Positions 14,991 through 21,760 of a stretch of DNA of 43,577 nucleotides are shown here, piece by piece. Where the stretch lies: assembly GCF_016862515.1 (NCBI RefSeq), contig NZ_BONC01000067.1:1-43577 (forward strand), given 5' to 3'. Position 1 is the first letter of the stretch. Every line of letters begins with the position of its first letter. Both the position numbers and the translations under genes were made by a program. The notes under the pieces are model-generated. The model had not been told where the DNA came from. It did not search any database and saw nothing but the letters and a program-made list of their open reading frames with translations. Source of the DNA: Asanoa iriomotensis. GTDB lineage: Bacteria; Actinomycetota; Actinomycetes; Mycobacteriales; Micromonosporaceae.

Positions 14991-16522
14991 CCGGGCCGGC
15001 CGTGACCGTGGTCGTCGCCGTCTACAACGTGATGCCCTACCTCACCCGCTGCCTCGAGTCGCTGGTCGCCCAGACCATCGGCCCCGGCCAGCTCGAGGTC
15101 GTCGCGGTCGACGACGGCTCCACCGACGGCAGCGGCGCCGAGCTCGACCGCTTCGCCCGGCTCCACCCCGCGATTTTCACGGTGCTGCACCAGGCCAACT
15201 CCGGCGGCCCGGCGGTGCCGAGCAACCGGGCGCTCGACGCGGCCAACGGACGCTACGTCTTCTTCCTGGGCGCCGACGACTACCTCGGCCCGGAGGCGCT
15301 CGAACGCCTCGTCACCACCGCCGACCGGCTGGGCTCCGACGTGGTGCTCGGTCGGGTCGTCGGTGTCAACAGCCGGCACGTCGACCAGTCCGTCTTCGCG
15401 GCCGACGCCGACGACGTCGACCTGTTCGACTCCGCGCTGCCGTACGCGATGGCCAACACCAAGCTGTTCCGCCGGGCGCTGATCGAGAAGCACGGCCTGC
15501 GCTTCCCCGAGGACATGCGGGTGCTCAGCGACCAGCCGTTCACGCTCGAGGCCCTCTTCCACGCCGAGCGCATCTCGGTGCGCGCGGACTACGACTACTA
15601 CTACGCCGTGCGCCGGCTCGACTCGAGCAACGTCAGCTACGGCAGCCGGCAGCACGTACGCGTCGAAGCCCTGACTCAGCTCATGGCGTTCATCGCGGCG
15701 CTGGTGCCCGCCGGCGAGCGCCGGGACGCCATCCTGACCCGGCATTTCCGCTGGGAGCTGACCGCCCTCGTCGGCGACCAGCTCCGCACGGCCGACCACG
15801 ACTCGCTGGACGGGCTCGTCGCCGGCATCGGCGCGCTGGTCCGCGAGTACCTCACCGACCGCATCCGGGCCCGGCTCGGCGCCGAGACGCGGGTGCGGCT
15901 CGCGCTCGCCGCGCACGGCGACGCCGCCGCGCTGGTCGCGGTCATCCGCCAGGACGCCGAGGTCGGCGTCCCGGCCACCGTGGTCGACGGCGGCCGGTCC
16001 TACGCGGCCTACCCGGGCTTCCGCGCGGCCGGCGGCCCACCCGACGCCTGCTTCGACGTGACGGACGCGCCCGACTGGCCCGCCAAGCTCGACGTGACCG
16101 GCGTCACCTGGGCCGGCGGCCCGCGCCGCCGGGTGCTCGAGATCCGCGGCCGCAGCCCGCGCCCGGACCTGGCGGATCCCGTCGTGCTGGGCGCCGGCGA
16201 CCTCACCGGGCCCGCGGACGTGACCCACGACGGCGACGGCACCCGGGTGCTGGCCACGCTCTCCGCCGCCGAACTGCTCGCCACCAGCTCCGTGCGCGGT
16301 GAGCGCCGCGCGCTCAAGGCCACGGTCGGTGCCGGCACGGCGCCGCTGCGTGCTCCCGGCTTCCGGGCTCCACGCCCCATGGTCCGGCGCAAGGGCGCAC
16401 GCGTGTACGTTTTGGCCGTCACGCTCGACCACATCGGCCAGGTCATGATCGGCGTCACGCCGGTGAGTCCCCGCCGGGTGGTCGCCCACCTCAAGCGCGT
16501 CAAACTTCGTCTAGGAAAGTAG
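14987..16522 (+). CDS. Glycosyltransferase family 2 with C-terminal beta-rich domain
   Basis: This 511-residue inverting transferase has a GT-A fold: VTVVVAVYNVMPYLTRCLES at the N-terminus, VVAVDDGSTDGSG for the nucleotide, and FFLGADDYLGPEALERL containing the metal-binding DxD-type DD. VLSDQPFTLEALFHAE, with the catalytic-base region, follows. After about residue 230 comes a helical stretch. The last 170 residues (VPATVVDGGRSYAAYPGFRA and on) look like a beta-sandwich appendix seen on actinobacterial and TarS-like GT2 enzymes; its role may be oligomerisation or acceptor binding. It is coupled by ATGA to the GT4 paralogue upstream, and the uronate dehydrogenase starts only four bases downstream, so the three form one operon. 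Donor unknown; the neighbouring uronic acid gene makes a UDP-uronic acid plausible. Confidence 0.88.
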   Translation: MTGPAVTVVVAVYNVMPYLTRCLESLVAQTIGPGQLEVVAVDDGSTDGSGAELDRFARLHPAIFTVLHQANSGGPAVPSNRALDAANGRYVFFLGADDYLGPEALERLVTTADRLGSDVVLGRVVGVNSRHVDQSVFAADADDVDLFDSALPYAMANTKLFRRALIEKHGLRFPEDMRVLSDQPFTLEALFHAERISVRADYDYYYAVRRLDSSNVSYGSRQHVRVEALTQLMAFIAALVPAGERRDAILTRHFRWELTALVGDQLRTADHDSLDGLVAGIGALVREYLTDRIRARLGAETRVRLALAAHGDAAALVAVIRQDAEVGVPATVVDGGRSYAAYPGFRAAGGPPDACFDVTDAPDWPAKLDVTGVTWAGGPRRRVLEIRGRSPRPDLADPVVLGAGDLTGPADVTHDGDGTRVLATLSAAELLATSSVRGERRALKATVGAGTAPLRAPGFRAPRPMVRRKGARVYVLAVTLDHIGQVMIGVTPVSPRRVVAHLKRVKLRLGK

Positions 16523-16526
16523 GCCC

Positions 16527-17810
16527 GTGAACATCTGCGTCGTCGCCCTGGGGAAGATCGGCCTGCCGCTGGCCGTACAGTTCGCGTCGAAGGGCCACCG
16601 GGTCATCGGGGCCGACGTCTCCAAGCGGGTCGTCGACCTGGTCAACGAGGGGATCCCGCCGTTCCCGGGCGAGGCCGACCTCGACACCAAGCTCGCCAAG
16701 GCGGTGGCCGAGGGCCTGCTGTCGGCGACCACCGACACCGCGGCCGCGGTCGCCGAGTCGGAGGCGGTGGTGGTCGTCGTGCCGCTGTTCGTCGATGCCG
16801 AGGGCGTGCCGGACTTCGGCTGGATGGACGACGCGACCAAGTCGATCGCGGCCGGGCTGCGCCCCGGGACGCTGGTCAGCTACGAGACGACGCTGCCGGT
16901 CGGCACCACCCGGGAGCGGTGGGCGCCGATGCTGGCCGAGGGCTCGGGCCTGACCCCCGGCGAGGACTTCTTCCTGGTCTTCAGCCCCGAGCGGGTGCTC
17001 ACCGGCCGGGTCTTCGCCGACCTGCGCAAGTACCCGAAGCTGGTCGGCGGCATCGACGCCGAGTCGGCCGAGCGCGGCGTCCGCTTCTACGAGTCGGTGC
17101 TCGACTTCGACGACCGCCCCGACCTCCCCCGGGCCAACGGGGTGTGGGACCTCGGCTCGGCCGAGGCGTCGGAGATGGCCAAGCTGGCCGAGACGACCTA
17201 CCGCGACGTGAACATCGCGCTGGCCAACCAGTTCGCGCGGTTCGCGGACACCGCCGGCATCGACGTCATCAAGGTCATCGAGGCGTCGAACTCCCAGCCC
17301 TACAGCCACATCCACCTGCCCGGCATCGCGGTCGGCGGCCACTGCATCCCGATCTACCCGCGGATGTACCTGTGGAACGACCCGCAGGCCACGGTCGTGC
17401 GCACGGCGCGCGAGGCCAACGCCGGCATGCCGGACTACGCGGTCAGCCTGCTCGCCGAGGCGTACGGGGACCTGACCGGCGCCGACGTGCTGGTGCTCGG
17501 TGCCGCCTACCGCGGCGGGGTCAAGGAGACGGCGTTCTCCGGCGTCTTCCCGACCGTCGAGGCGCTGCGGGCCCGGGGCGCGAACCCGTACGTCGCCGAC
17601 CCGATGTACACCGTCGAGGAGCTCAAGGCGCACGGCCTGCCGCCGCACGAGGGTCAGCCGGTCACCGCGGTCGTCATCCAGGCCGACCACGCCGAATACA
17701 AGACGCTCGCGGCCGCCGACCTGCCCGGCGTGCGGGTGCTGGTCGACGGCCGGCGGGTGACCGACCCCGCCCGCTGGGACGGGGTCGAGCGGATCGTGAT
17801 CGGCGGCTGA
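16527..17810 (+). CDS. UDP-sugar 6-dehydrogenase, WbpA/WecC type
   Basis: This 427-residue NAD-dependent dehydrogenase oxidises the C6 hydroxyl of a UDP-N-acetylhexosamine to the carboxylate in two steps. It has the Rossmann start MNICVVALGKIGLPLAVQFA, the EMAKLAETTYRDVNIALANQ helix with the catalytic Lys and Asn, and VGGHCIPIYP with the nucleophilic Cys. The C-terminal UDP-binding domain contains VLGAAYRGGVKETAFSGVFP. The GTG start at 16527 uses a GGAAAGTAGG site that overlaps the end of the GT2 gene. FSPERVLTGRVFADLRKYPK is typical of enzymes acting on N-acetylated sugars rather than plain UDP-glucose. The product would be UDP-GlcNAcA, feeding the WbpB-like gene at 4553. The next gene, WbpD-like, converges with no intervening base. 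Confidence 0.9.
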   Translation: MNICVVALGKIGLPLAVQFASKGHRVIGADVSKRVVDLVNEGIPPFPGEADLDTKLAKAVAEGLLSATTDTAAAVAESEAVVVVVPLFVDAEGVPDFGWMDDATKSIAAGLRPGTLVSYETTLPVGTTRERWAPMLAEGSGLTPGEDFFLVFSPERVLTGRVFADLRKYPKLVGGIDAESAERGVRFYESVLDFDDRPDLPRANGVWDLGSAEASEMAKLAETTYRDVNIALANQFARFADTAGIDVIKVIEASNSQPYSHIHLPGIAVGGHCIPIYPRMYLWNDPQATVVRTAREANAGMPDYAVSLLAEAYGDLTGADVLVLGAAYRGGVKETAFSGVFPTVEALRARGANPYVADPMYTVEELKAHGLPPHEGQPVTAVVIQADHAEYKTLAAADLPGVRVLVDGRRVTDPARWDGVERIVIGG

Positions 17811-18344
17811 CTACGCGGTCGGGGGACGCTCGGGGTCGCGCGAGACGATCTGACCCTTGGCGTCCACCCAGCCCTTCGGCCGGGCCGGGTTGCCGGCCAC
17901 CAACTGGTAGGGCGCGACGCTCTTCGTGACGACCGAGCCCGCCGCGATCATGGCGTACTCGCCGATCTCGACGCCGCACACCAGCGTGGCGTTCGCGCCG
18001 ATCGAGGCACCCCGGCGGACGACCGTCGGGGTGATCTCCCAGTCGGGGTTCTGCGCCCGGGGGCGCAGGTCGTTGGTGAACACCGCGCACGGGCCGACGA
18101 ACACCTCGTCCTCGATCGTCACGCCCTGGTAGACGGAGACGTTGTTCTGGATCTTGACGAGGTCGCCGACCACCGCGCCGGCGTCGACGTAGACGTTGCG
18201 CCCGATCACGCAGTTCGCGCCGATCGTCGCCGAGGAACGGATGTGGGCGAGGTGCCAGACCTTCGTGCCGGCACCGATCTTCGCCCCCTCGTCGACCTCG
18301 GCGGAGGGGTGGACGAACACGTCGGGGGCGGCATCACTATTCAT
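17811..18344 (-). CDS. WbpD-like UDP-sugar N-acetyltransferase (left-handed beta-helix)
   Basis: This 177-residue hexapeptide-repeat enzyme would use acetyl-CoA to acetylate the 3-amino group of UDP-GlcNAc(3NH2)A, giving UDP-GlcNAc(3NAc)A. The sequence follows WbpD closely: VFVHPSAEVDEGAKIGAGTK, VWHLAHI, VKIQNNVSVYQGVTIEDEVF, VGPCAVFTND, RRGASIGANATLVCGVEIGE and VAGNPARPKGW. Length matches the family (about 190 residues). ATG 18344 lacks a good ribosome binding site, but TATCGT lies eight bases upstream, so a leaderless or near-leaderless transcript is possible. It abuts the dehydrogenase stop with no spacer. Together with the genes at 3447, 4553 and 16527 it completes the diacetamido-glucuronate pathway; no WbpI-type 2-epimerase is in view. 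Confidence 0.9.
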   Translation of the reverse strand: MNSDAAPDVFVHPSAEVDEGAKIGAGTKVWHLAHIRSSATIGANCVIGRNVYVDAGAVVGDLVKIQNNVSVYQGVTIEDEVFVGPCAVFTNDLRPRAQNPDWEITPTVVRRGASIGANATLVCGVEIGEYAMIAAGSVVTKSVAPYQLVAGNPARPKGWVDAKGQIVSRDPERPPTA

Positions 18345-18352
18345 GCCGCCCG

Positions 18353-18358
18353 ACGATA
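18353..18358 (-). promoter_or_regulatory. Possible -10 element of the wbpD-like gene
   Basis: On the minus strand TATCGT lies eight bases upstream of ATG 18344, and no Shine-Dalgarno sequence is seen between. This would place transcription start at or just before the start codon. Confidence 0.35.
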
Positions 18359-18380
18359 GTGGCCACCCCTCCCGGCGCGT

Positions 18381-19130
18381 CTAGCGGGCCTGCGCGGCGA
18401 GCCAGTCGGTCAGGTGGACCGCGCCGGGGCGGTAGTCGCCGATCGGGACGACCGTCTCGTCGGTCTGCACCTGCCCGAAGTACGTAGCGGCCGGGTCGGC
18501 CACCACCGTGCGGTGATCGCCCTTCGCGGCCAGCGCCTGCCGGATCGCCTGGTCGAACCCGAGCCGGTCGGGGCCGGCCGTCTCGACCGCGCCGTTGACC
18601 GGCGGGGCGACGGCCGCGTCCGCGACCGCGCGCGCCACGTCCGCGGAGGCCATCGGCTGGAAGGCCACCGGCGCGATGTGCACCGCGCCGCCGTCGGTCG
18701 CGGAGTCGGCGATCGCCCCGAGGAACTCGAAGAACTGCGTCGCACGGACGATGGTGTACGGGACGCCGCCCGCGGCGATGAGCTTCTCCTGCGCGACCTT
18801 CGCCGGCAGGTACGTGCTGTCCGGGCTCCGATCGGCGCCCACCACCGACAGCGCGACGTGGTGACCCACCCCGGCCGCCTTCTCGGCGGCGAGCAGGTTG
18901 CCAGTCGACGCACGGAAGAACGCCAGCACGTCGTCCGGCGCGAAGGACGGCGAGTTCGTCACGTCGACCACCACGTCGGCACCGGCCACCGCGCCGGCCA
19001 CGCCCTCACCGGTCACCGTGTTGACACCGGTGGACGGCGACTGCGCGACCACCTCGTGCCCCGCCTGCCCCAACAGCCGCACGACCTGCGACCCGATCAG
19101 GCCCGTACCACCGAAAACCACGATCTTCAT
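18381..19130 (-). CDS. NmrA-like NAD(P)-binding SDR oxidoreductase
   Basis: This 249-residue atypical short-chain dehydrogenase starts MKIVVFGGTGLIGSQVVRLL with the glycine motif GGTGLIG (residues 7-13). VDVTNSPSFAPD and VALSVVGADRSPDSTYLPAK follow; the YLPAK tyrosine and lysine occupy the usual catalytic positions. VRATQFFEFLGAI and HIAPVAFQPMASADVARAVA are typical of the NmrA/YtfG-like branch, which uses or senses NAD(P)H. I started at ATG 19130, preceded by GAGGGG; the longer frame to 19292 adds an unrelated Arg-rich head. The substrate is unknown. It is divergent from an MFS transporter across 274 bases. It resembles the oxidoreductases often controlled by ECF41 sigma factors, one of which is encoded about 14 kb away. 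Confidence 0.85.
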   Translation of the reverse strand: MKIVVFGGTGLIGSQVVRLLGQAGHEVVAQSPSTGVNTVTGEGVAGAVAGADVVVDVTNSPSFAPDDVLAFFRASTGNLLAAEKAAGVGHHVALSVVGADRSPDSTYLPAKVAQEKLIAAGGVPYTIVRATQFFEFLGAIADSATDGGAVHIAPVAFQPMASADVARAVADAAVAPPVNGAVETAGPDRLGFDQAIRQALAAKGDHRTVVADPAATYFGQVQTDETVVPIGDYRPGAVHLTDWLAAQAR

Positions 19131-19155
19131 CTCGACACCCCTCGCTTCAGCTTCT

Positions 19156-19170
19156 CCCGACGCCGTCGGG
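19156..19170. promoter_or_regulatory. Inverted repeat upstream of the SDR gene
   Basis: CCCGACG and CGTCGGG flank a single central C, a perfect 7-bp arm inverted repeat 26 bases upstream of the SDR start. It could be a repressor operator or a leader hairpin. No regulator gene sits beside it. Confidence 0.3.
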
Positions 19171-19245
19171 CGCCGCACCCGCTTCGACCGGACAGCCCGC
19201 TGGTTTGTGACGGGAAGGGGCTGATGTGACAGCCGTCTCAACCGG

Positions 19246-19251
19246 TAAGGT
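19246..19251 (+). promoter_or_regulatory. Possible -10 element for a leaderless transcript ahead of the MFS gene
   Basis: TAAGGT is followed by six bases and a GTG at 19258, the same layout as the tetR and LAL promoters in this window. A TGTGAC at 19225-19230 lies 15 bases upstream and repeats a TGTGAC at 19206-19211. Confidence 0.3.
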
Positions 19252-19257
19252 ATGGGC

Positions 19258-19347
19258 GTGATCTCCGCGGCCGCCTTCGCTCGCTGGATCACTCCGCCGC
19301 TCCCGCTCTACGGCGACGACCACAAGCGCGGCGACTTCGCTCCCTGA
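19258..19347 (+). CDS. Possible 29-codon leader ORF upstream of the MFS gene
   Basis: A small frame runs from GTG 19258 (or ATG 19252 in the same frame) to TGA 19345-19347, ending 57 bases before the MFS start. The peptide contains SAAAFARWITPPLPLYGDDH and ends KRGDFAP; I recognise no homologue. TAAGGT six bases before the GTG would make it leaderless. It could be a regulatory leader peptide, a degraded gene end, or chance. The rest of the 274-base gap (19131-19404) holds the divergent SDR promoter region and the GGGAG site of the MFS gene. Confidence 0.25.
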   Translation: MISAAAFARWITPPLPLYGDDHKRGDFAP

Positions 19348-19404
19348 GGCACGGGCGTCACCCCGTGTCCGCGTTCATCCCTCGACATCCGGGAGCGATG
19401 TCCT

Positions 19405-20589
19405 ATGTCCACAGTCACGACCACCCCGTCGCCGCTCGGCATCAAGGCCGTTCTGCGCACGCCGCGCGTGCCCACCCTGCTCGCCTCGAGCCAGGTCGGC
19501 CGGCTGCCGTTCGGCGCCGCACCGCTGGCCCTGCTGCTGTTCGCCCGTGAGTCCGTCAGCCTGGCCCTCGCCGGCCTGGTCGTCGCCGCCTACACCGCCG
19601 GCATGGCTGTCAGCGCGCCGCTGCTCGCCCGCTCCGTCGACCGCTGGCGGCAGCCACCCGTCCTCTTCGGATCATCGGCGCTGTCGGCGGTCGGCTTCCT
19701 GACCGTCGTCGCCGGCGGTGGCGACCTGCGGATGACCCTGGCCGGTGCCGCGCTGGCGGGCCTCGGCACGCCGCCGCTGGAGGCGTGCCTGCGCGCGCTC
19801 TGGCCGGCACTGGTCCCGAAGGACGCGGTCGCCGCTGCGTACACATTGGACATCGCTCTCCAAGAAGTGATCTTCGTGGTCGGACCGCTGGTCACGTTGA
19901 GCGCGGTCGCGGTCGGCGGTCCCTCGGCGGGCCTCGTCGCGGCGGCCACCTGCCAGCTCGCGGGCGCGGTCGTGTTCGCGGTCTCGCGCCCGGTGCGGGT
20001 CTGGCGCGGCGAGCCCGCGACCCAGCGGCACTGGGCGGGTCCGCTGCGGGTCGGCCGGTTCGTCGTGCTGGTGGTGGGCGTGGTCTGCGTCGGCGCGGCG
20101 GTGGGCAGCCTGCCGGTCGCGATCACCGGGTACGCCGAGGCGGCCGGCGACCGTGGGCTCAGCGGCTGGCTGCTCGCCGCCCAGGCGGCCGGCGCGCTGG
20201 CCGGCGGTCTCGTCTACACCCGGGTCAGGCCCGGCCGCGGCACCGGCCGGCTGCCGGTGCTGGCGGCCTGCTTCGCGATCGGCTACCTGCCGCTGGTGCT
20301 CATGCCCGGCCTCGGCGTGATGGCGGCGCTGGTGGCGGTGAGCGGCCTCGCGCTGCCGCCGCTGCTGACCGCGGTCTTCCTCACCACGGACGACCTCGCA
20401 CCGGCGGGCACGGTGGTGGAGGCGTTCGCGTGGATCATGACCGCGTTCACCGTCGGCAGCGCCACCGGTGCGGCGCTGACGGGCCCGCTCGCGGCGGCCG
20501 ACCTGCGCGCCGGCTTCGCCTTCGCGCCGATCCTCGGCCTGGCGGGCGTCGCCGCGATGACCGCCGTACACCGTCAACGGTCTTCGTAG
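19405..20589 (+). CDS. Major facilitator superfamily transporter
   Basis: This 394-residue polytopic protein has about twelve hydrophobic segments in two halves, such as PLALLLFARESVSLALAGLV, VLVVGVVCVGAAVGSLPVAI and LPLVLMPGLGVMAALVAVSG. The loop after TM2 reads LLARSVDRWRQPPVLFGSSA, a form of the MFS motif A (GxLaDRxGRR-like) with DRWRQ. It belongs to the drug-efflux or sugar-efflux-like branch by general appearance; the substrate is not predictable. ATG 19405 is preceded by GGGAG eight bases upstream. It faces the SDR gene divergently and converges with the histidine-rich protein gene, leaving four bases between stops. Confidence is high for the family only. Confidence 0.87.
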   Translation: MSTVTTTPSPLGIKAVLRTPRVPTLLASSQVGRLPFGAAPLALLLFARESVSLALAGLVVAAYTAGMAVSAPLLARSVDRWRQPPVLFGSSALSAVGFLTVVAGGGDLRMTLAGAALAGLGTPPLEACLRALWPALVPKDAVAAAYTLDIALQEVIFVVGPLVTLSAVAVGGPSAGLVAAATCQLAGAVVFAVSRPVRVWRGEPATQRHWAGPLRVGRFVVLVVGVVCVGAAVGSLPVAITGYAEAAGDRGLSGWLLAAQAAGALAGGLVYTRVRPGRGTGRLPVLAACFAIGYLPLVLMPGLGVMAALVAVSGLALPPLLTAVFLTTDDLAPAGTVVEAFAWIMTAFTVGSATGAALTGPLAAADLRAGFAFAPILGLAGVAAMTAVHRQRSS

Positions 20590-20593
20590 TTGA

Positions 20594-21046
20594 TCAGTGC
20601 TCGTCGTAGTGGCCCTGGTGGGCCGCGTGCCGGTGGTCCTCGTGCAGGTAGTCCACGTGGTCGCCGTGGTCCACCGCCGGGTGACCGCACCCGTCGCCGT
20701 GGACGTGGGTGTGCGGCTCGGCCTCGACATGGTCGTTGACCGAACACTCCTCCCAGTGGTCACCGTGCCGGGTGTGGGCGTGCCCGTCGTGCAGGTAGTC
20801 GATGTGCCCCTCGTGCGGCAGCCCGACGTGCCCGCAGCCGTCGCCGTGCTGGTGCTGGTGCGGTTCGGACCGCGGGTGCTCGGCGGCGTCGCACTCGTCG
20901 TAGTGCCCGTCGTGCGAGTGGTGGCGGTGCCCGTCGTGCAGATAGTCGATGTGGCCGACGTGCTCGAACGCCTCGTGGCCGCAGTCGATCCCGTGGATGT
21001 GCGCGTGTTTCTGGGTGTGCGCGTGGTGCTCGATGGTGGTCGACAT
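20594..21046 (-). CDS. Histidine-rich triple-repeat protein, predicted metal binder
   Basis: This 150-residue protein contains 40 histidines and 5 cysteines, with no signal peptide or membrane segment. It is built from three units of about 45-50 residues, each with a HxHxH head, GxxCGH, then GH(I/V)DYLHDGH or a close form, and ending HYDEC, HWEEC or HYDEH. Short one-unit proteins of this kind are common in actinomycetes and are sometimes auto-annotated as zinc transporter permeases, but nothing here is a permease. Binding of zinc, nickel or copper for storage or buffering is a reasonable inference. The ATG is preceded by GGGGGGTGAGGT. The complementary strand reads as a long Val-rich frame only because His codons invert to Val. 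It is divergent from nothing and lies 68 bases downstream of yciO on the same strand. Confidence 0.85.
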   Translation of the reverse strand: MSTTIEHHAHTQKHAHIHGIDCGHEAFEHVGHIDYLHDGHRHHSHDGHYDECDAAEHPRSEPHQHQHGDGCGHVGLPHEGHIDYLHDGHAHTRHGDHWEECSVNDHVEAEPHTHVHGDGCGHPAVDHGDHVDYLHEDHRHAAHQGHYDEH

Positions 21047-21084
21047 ACCTCACCCCCCGGGTCACGCATGTCCGGTTCTAGGCA

Positions 21085-21090
21085 ATTATC
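21085..21090 (-). promoter_or_regulatory. Possible -10 element of the histidine-rich protein gene
   Basis: GATAAT on the minus strand, 38 bases upstream of the ATG, is the best -10 match in the 68-base gap. No convincing Zur or NikR site was seen around it. Confidence 0.3.
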
Positions 21091-21114
21091 CCACCGCGCG
21101 GCGGCCGGCTGGAG

Positions 21115-21735
21115 CTATTCGAACCGGGACGGGTCACCGGCACCGCGGCGCAGGACGACCGGCTCGTCGTCGCTCCAGTCGACCACCGTCGTCGGCGTCG
21201 TGCCGCAGTCGCCGGCGTCGACCACCGCGTCGACCACGTGGTCGAGCCGTTCCTTGATCTCCCAGCCCTGCGTCATCGGCTCCTCGTCGCCCGGCAGCAG
21301 CAACGAGCTCGACACCAGCGGCTCGCCGAGGGCCGCGAGCAGCGCCTGCGTCACGACGTGGTCCGGGATGCGGACGCCGACCGTGCGCTTGCGCGGGTGC
21401 CGCAACCGCCGCGGCACCTCCTTGGTCGCCGGCAGGATGAACGTGTAGGAACCCGGTGTCGCGGCCCGCACGGCCCGGAACCGCGCGTTGTTGACCTGCA
21501 CGAACTGGCCGAGCTGACCGAAGTCGCTGCACACGAGCGTGAAGTGGTGGCTGTCGTCGAGGTTTCGGATGCGCCGGATCCGCTCGACACCGTCGGCGTT
21601 GCCGAGCCGGCAACCCAGGGCGTAGAGCGAGTCGGTGGGGTACGCGACGAGCCCGTCACCGCGAACGAGGTCGACCACCTGCCCGACCGCCCGCGGTGCG
21701 GGGTTCTGCGGATGCATGTCGAAGTACCTGGCCAC
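21115..21735 (-). CDS. yciO: YciO/YrdC (Sua5-like) domain protein
   Basis: This 206-residue YrdC-fold protein tracks E. coli YciO along its length: RYFDMHPQNPAPR at the start, VAYPTDSLYALGC for the nucleotide/threonine pocket, and RIRRIRNLDDSHHFTLVCSD. PGSYTFILPATKEVPRRL, RTVGVRIPDH, LGEPLVSSSLLLPG and GTTPTTVVDWSDDEPVVLR follow. YciO has weak threonylcarbamoyl-AMP synthase activity and is distinct from the essential TsaC/Sua5, so this is probably a second, accessory paralogue. GTG 21735 is chosen because homologues start at exactly this motif; the long frame upstream is antisense to the LAL gene. The start codon is one end of a 28-bp palindrome shared with the divergent LAL regulator, and TACGCT lies six bases upstream, so the mRNA is likely leaderless. 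Confidence 0.88.
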   Translation of the reverse strand: MARYFDMHPQNPAPRAVGQVVDLVRGDGLVAYPTDSLYALGCRLGNADGVERIRRIRNLDDSHHFTLVCSDFGQLGQFVQVNNARFRAVRAATPGSYTFILPATKEVPRRLRHPRKRTVGVRIPDHVVTQALLAALGEPLVSSSLLLPGDEEPMTQGWEIKERLDHVVDAVVDAGDCGTTPTTVVDWSDDEPVVLRRGAGDPSRFE

Positions 21736-21760
21736 GGCGGCAGCGTACGCTGCCGCCGTG
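21733..21760. promoter_or_regulatory. 28-bp perfect palindrome with mirrored leaderless promoters
   Basis: The sequence from 21733 to 21760 equals its own reverse complement. Its outer three bases on each side are the GTG starts of yciO (minus) and the LAL regulator (plus). The centre AGCGTACGCT gives a TACGCT -10 hexamer on each strand (plus 21746-21751, minus 21747-21742), each six bases before its GTG. The two -10 elements overlap, so polymerase can probably serve only one direction at a time. Confidence 0.6.

Noticed and set aside
19205-19231. ECF41 promoter upstream of the SDR gene (TGTCACA on the minus strand)
   Set aside because: The -35 motif is exact but CGTC follows after 12 bases rather than 16; the base run at the right spacing is ACAA.
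20597-21448. Long Val-rich plus-strand reading frame
   Set aside because: It is the antisense of the histidine-rich gene; His codons (CAC) read as Val (GTG) in reverse, which explains its composition.
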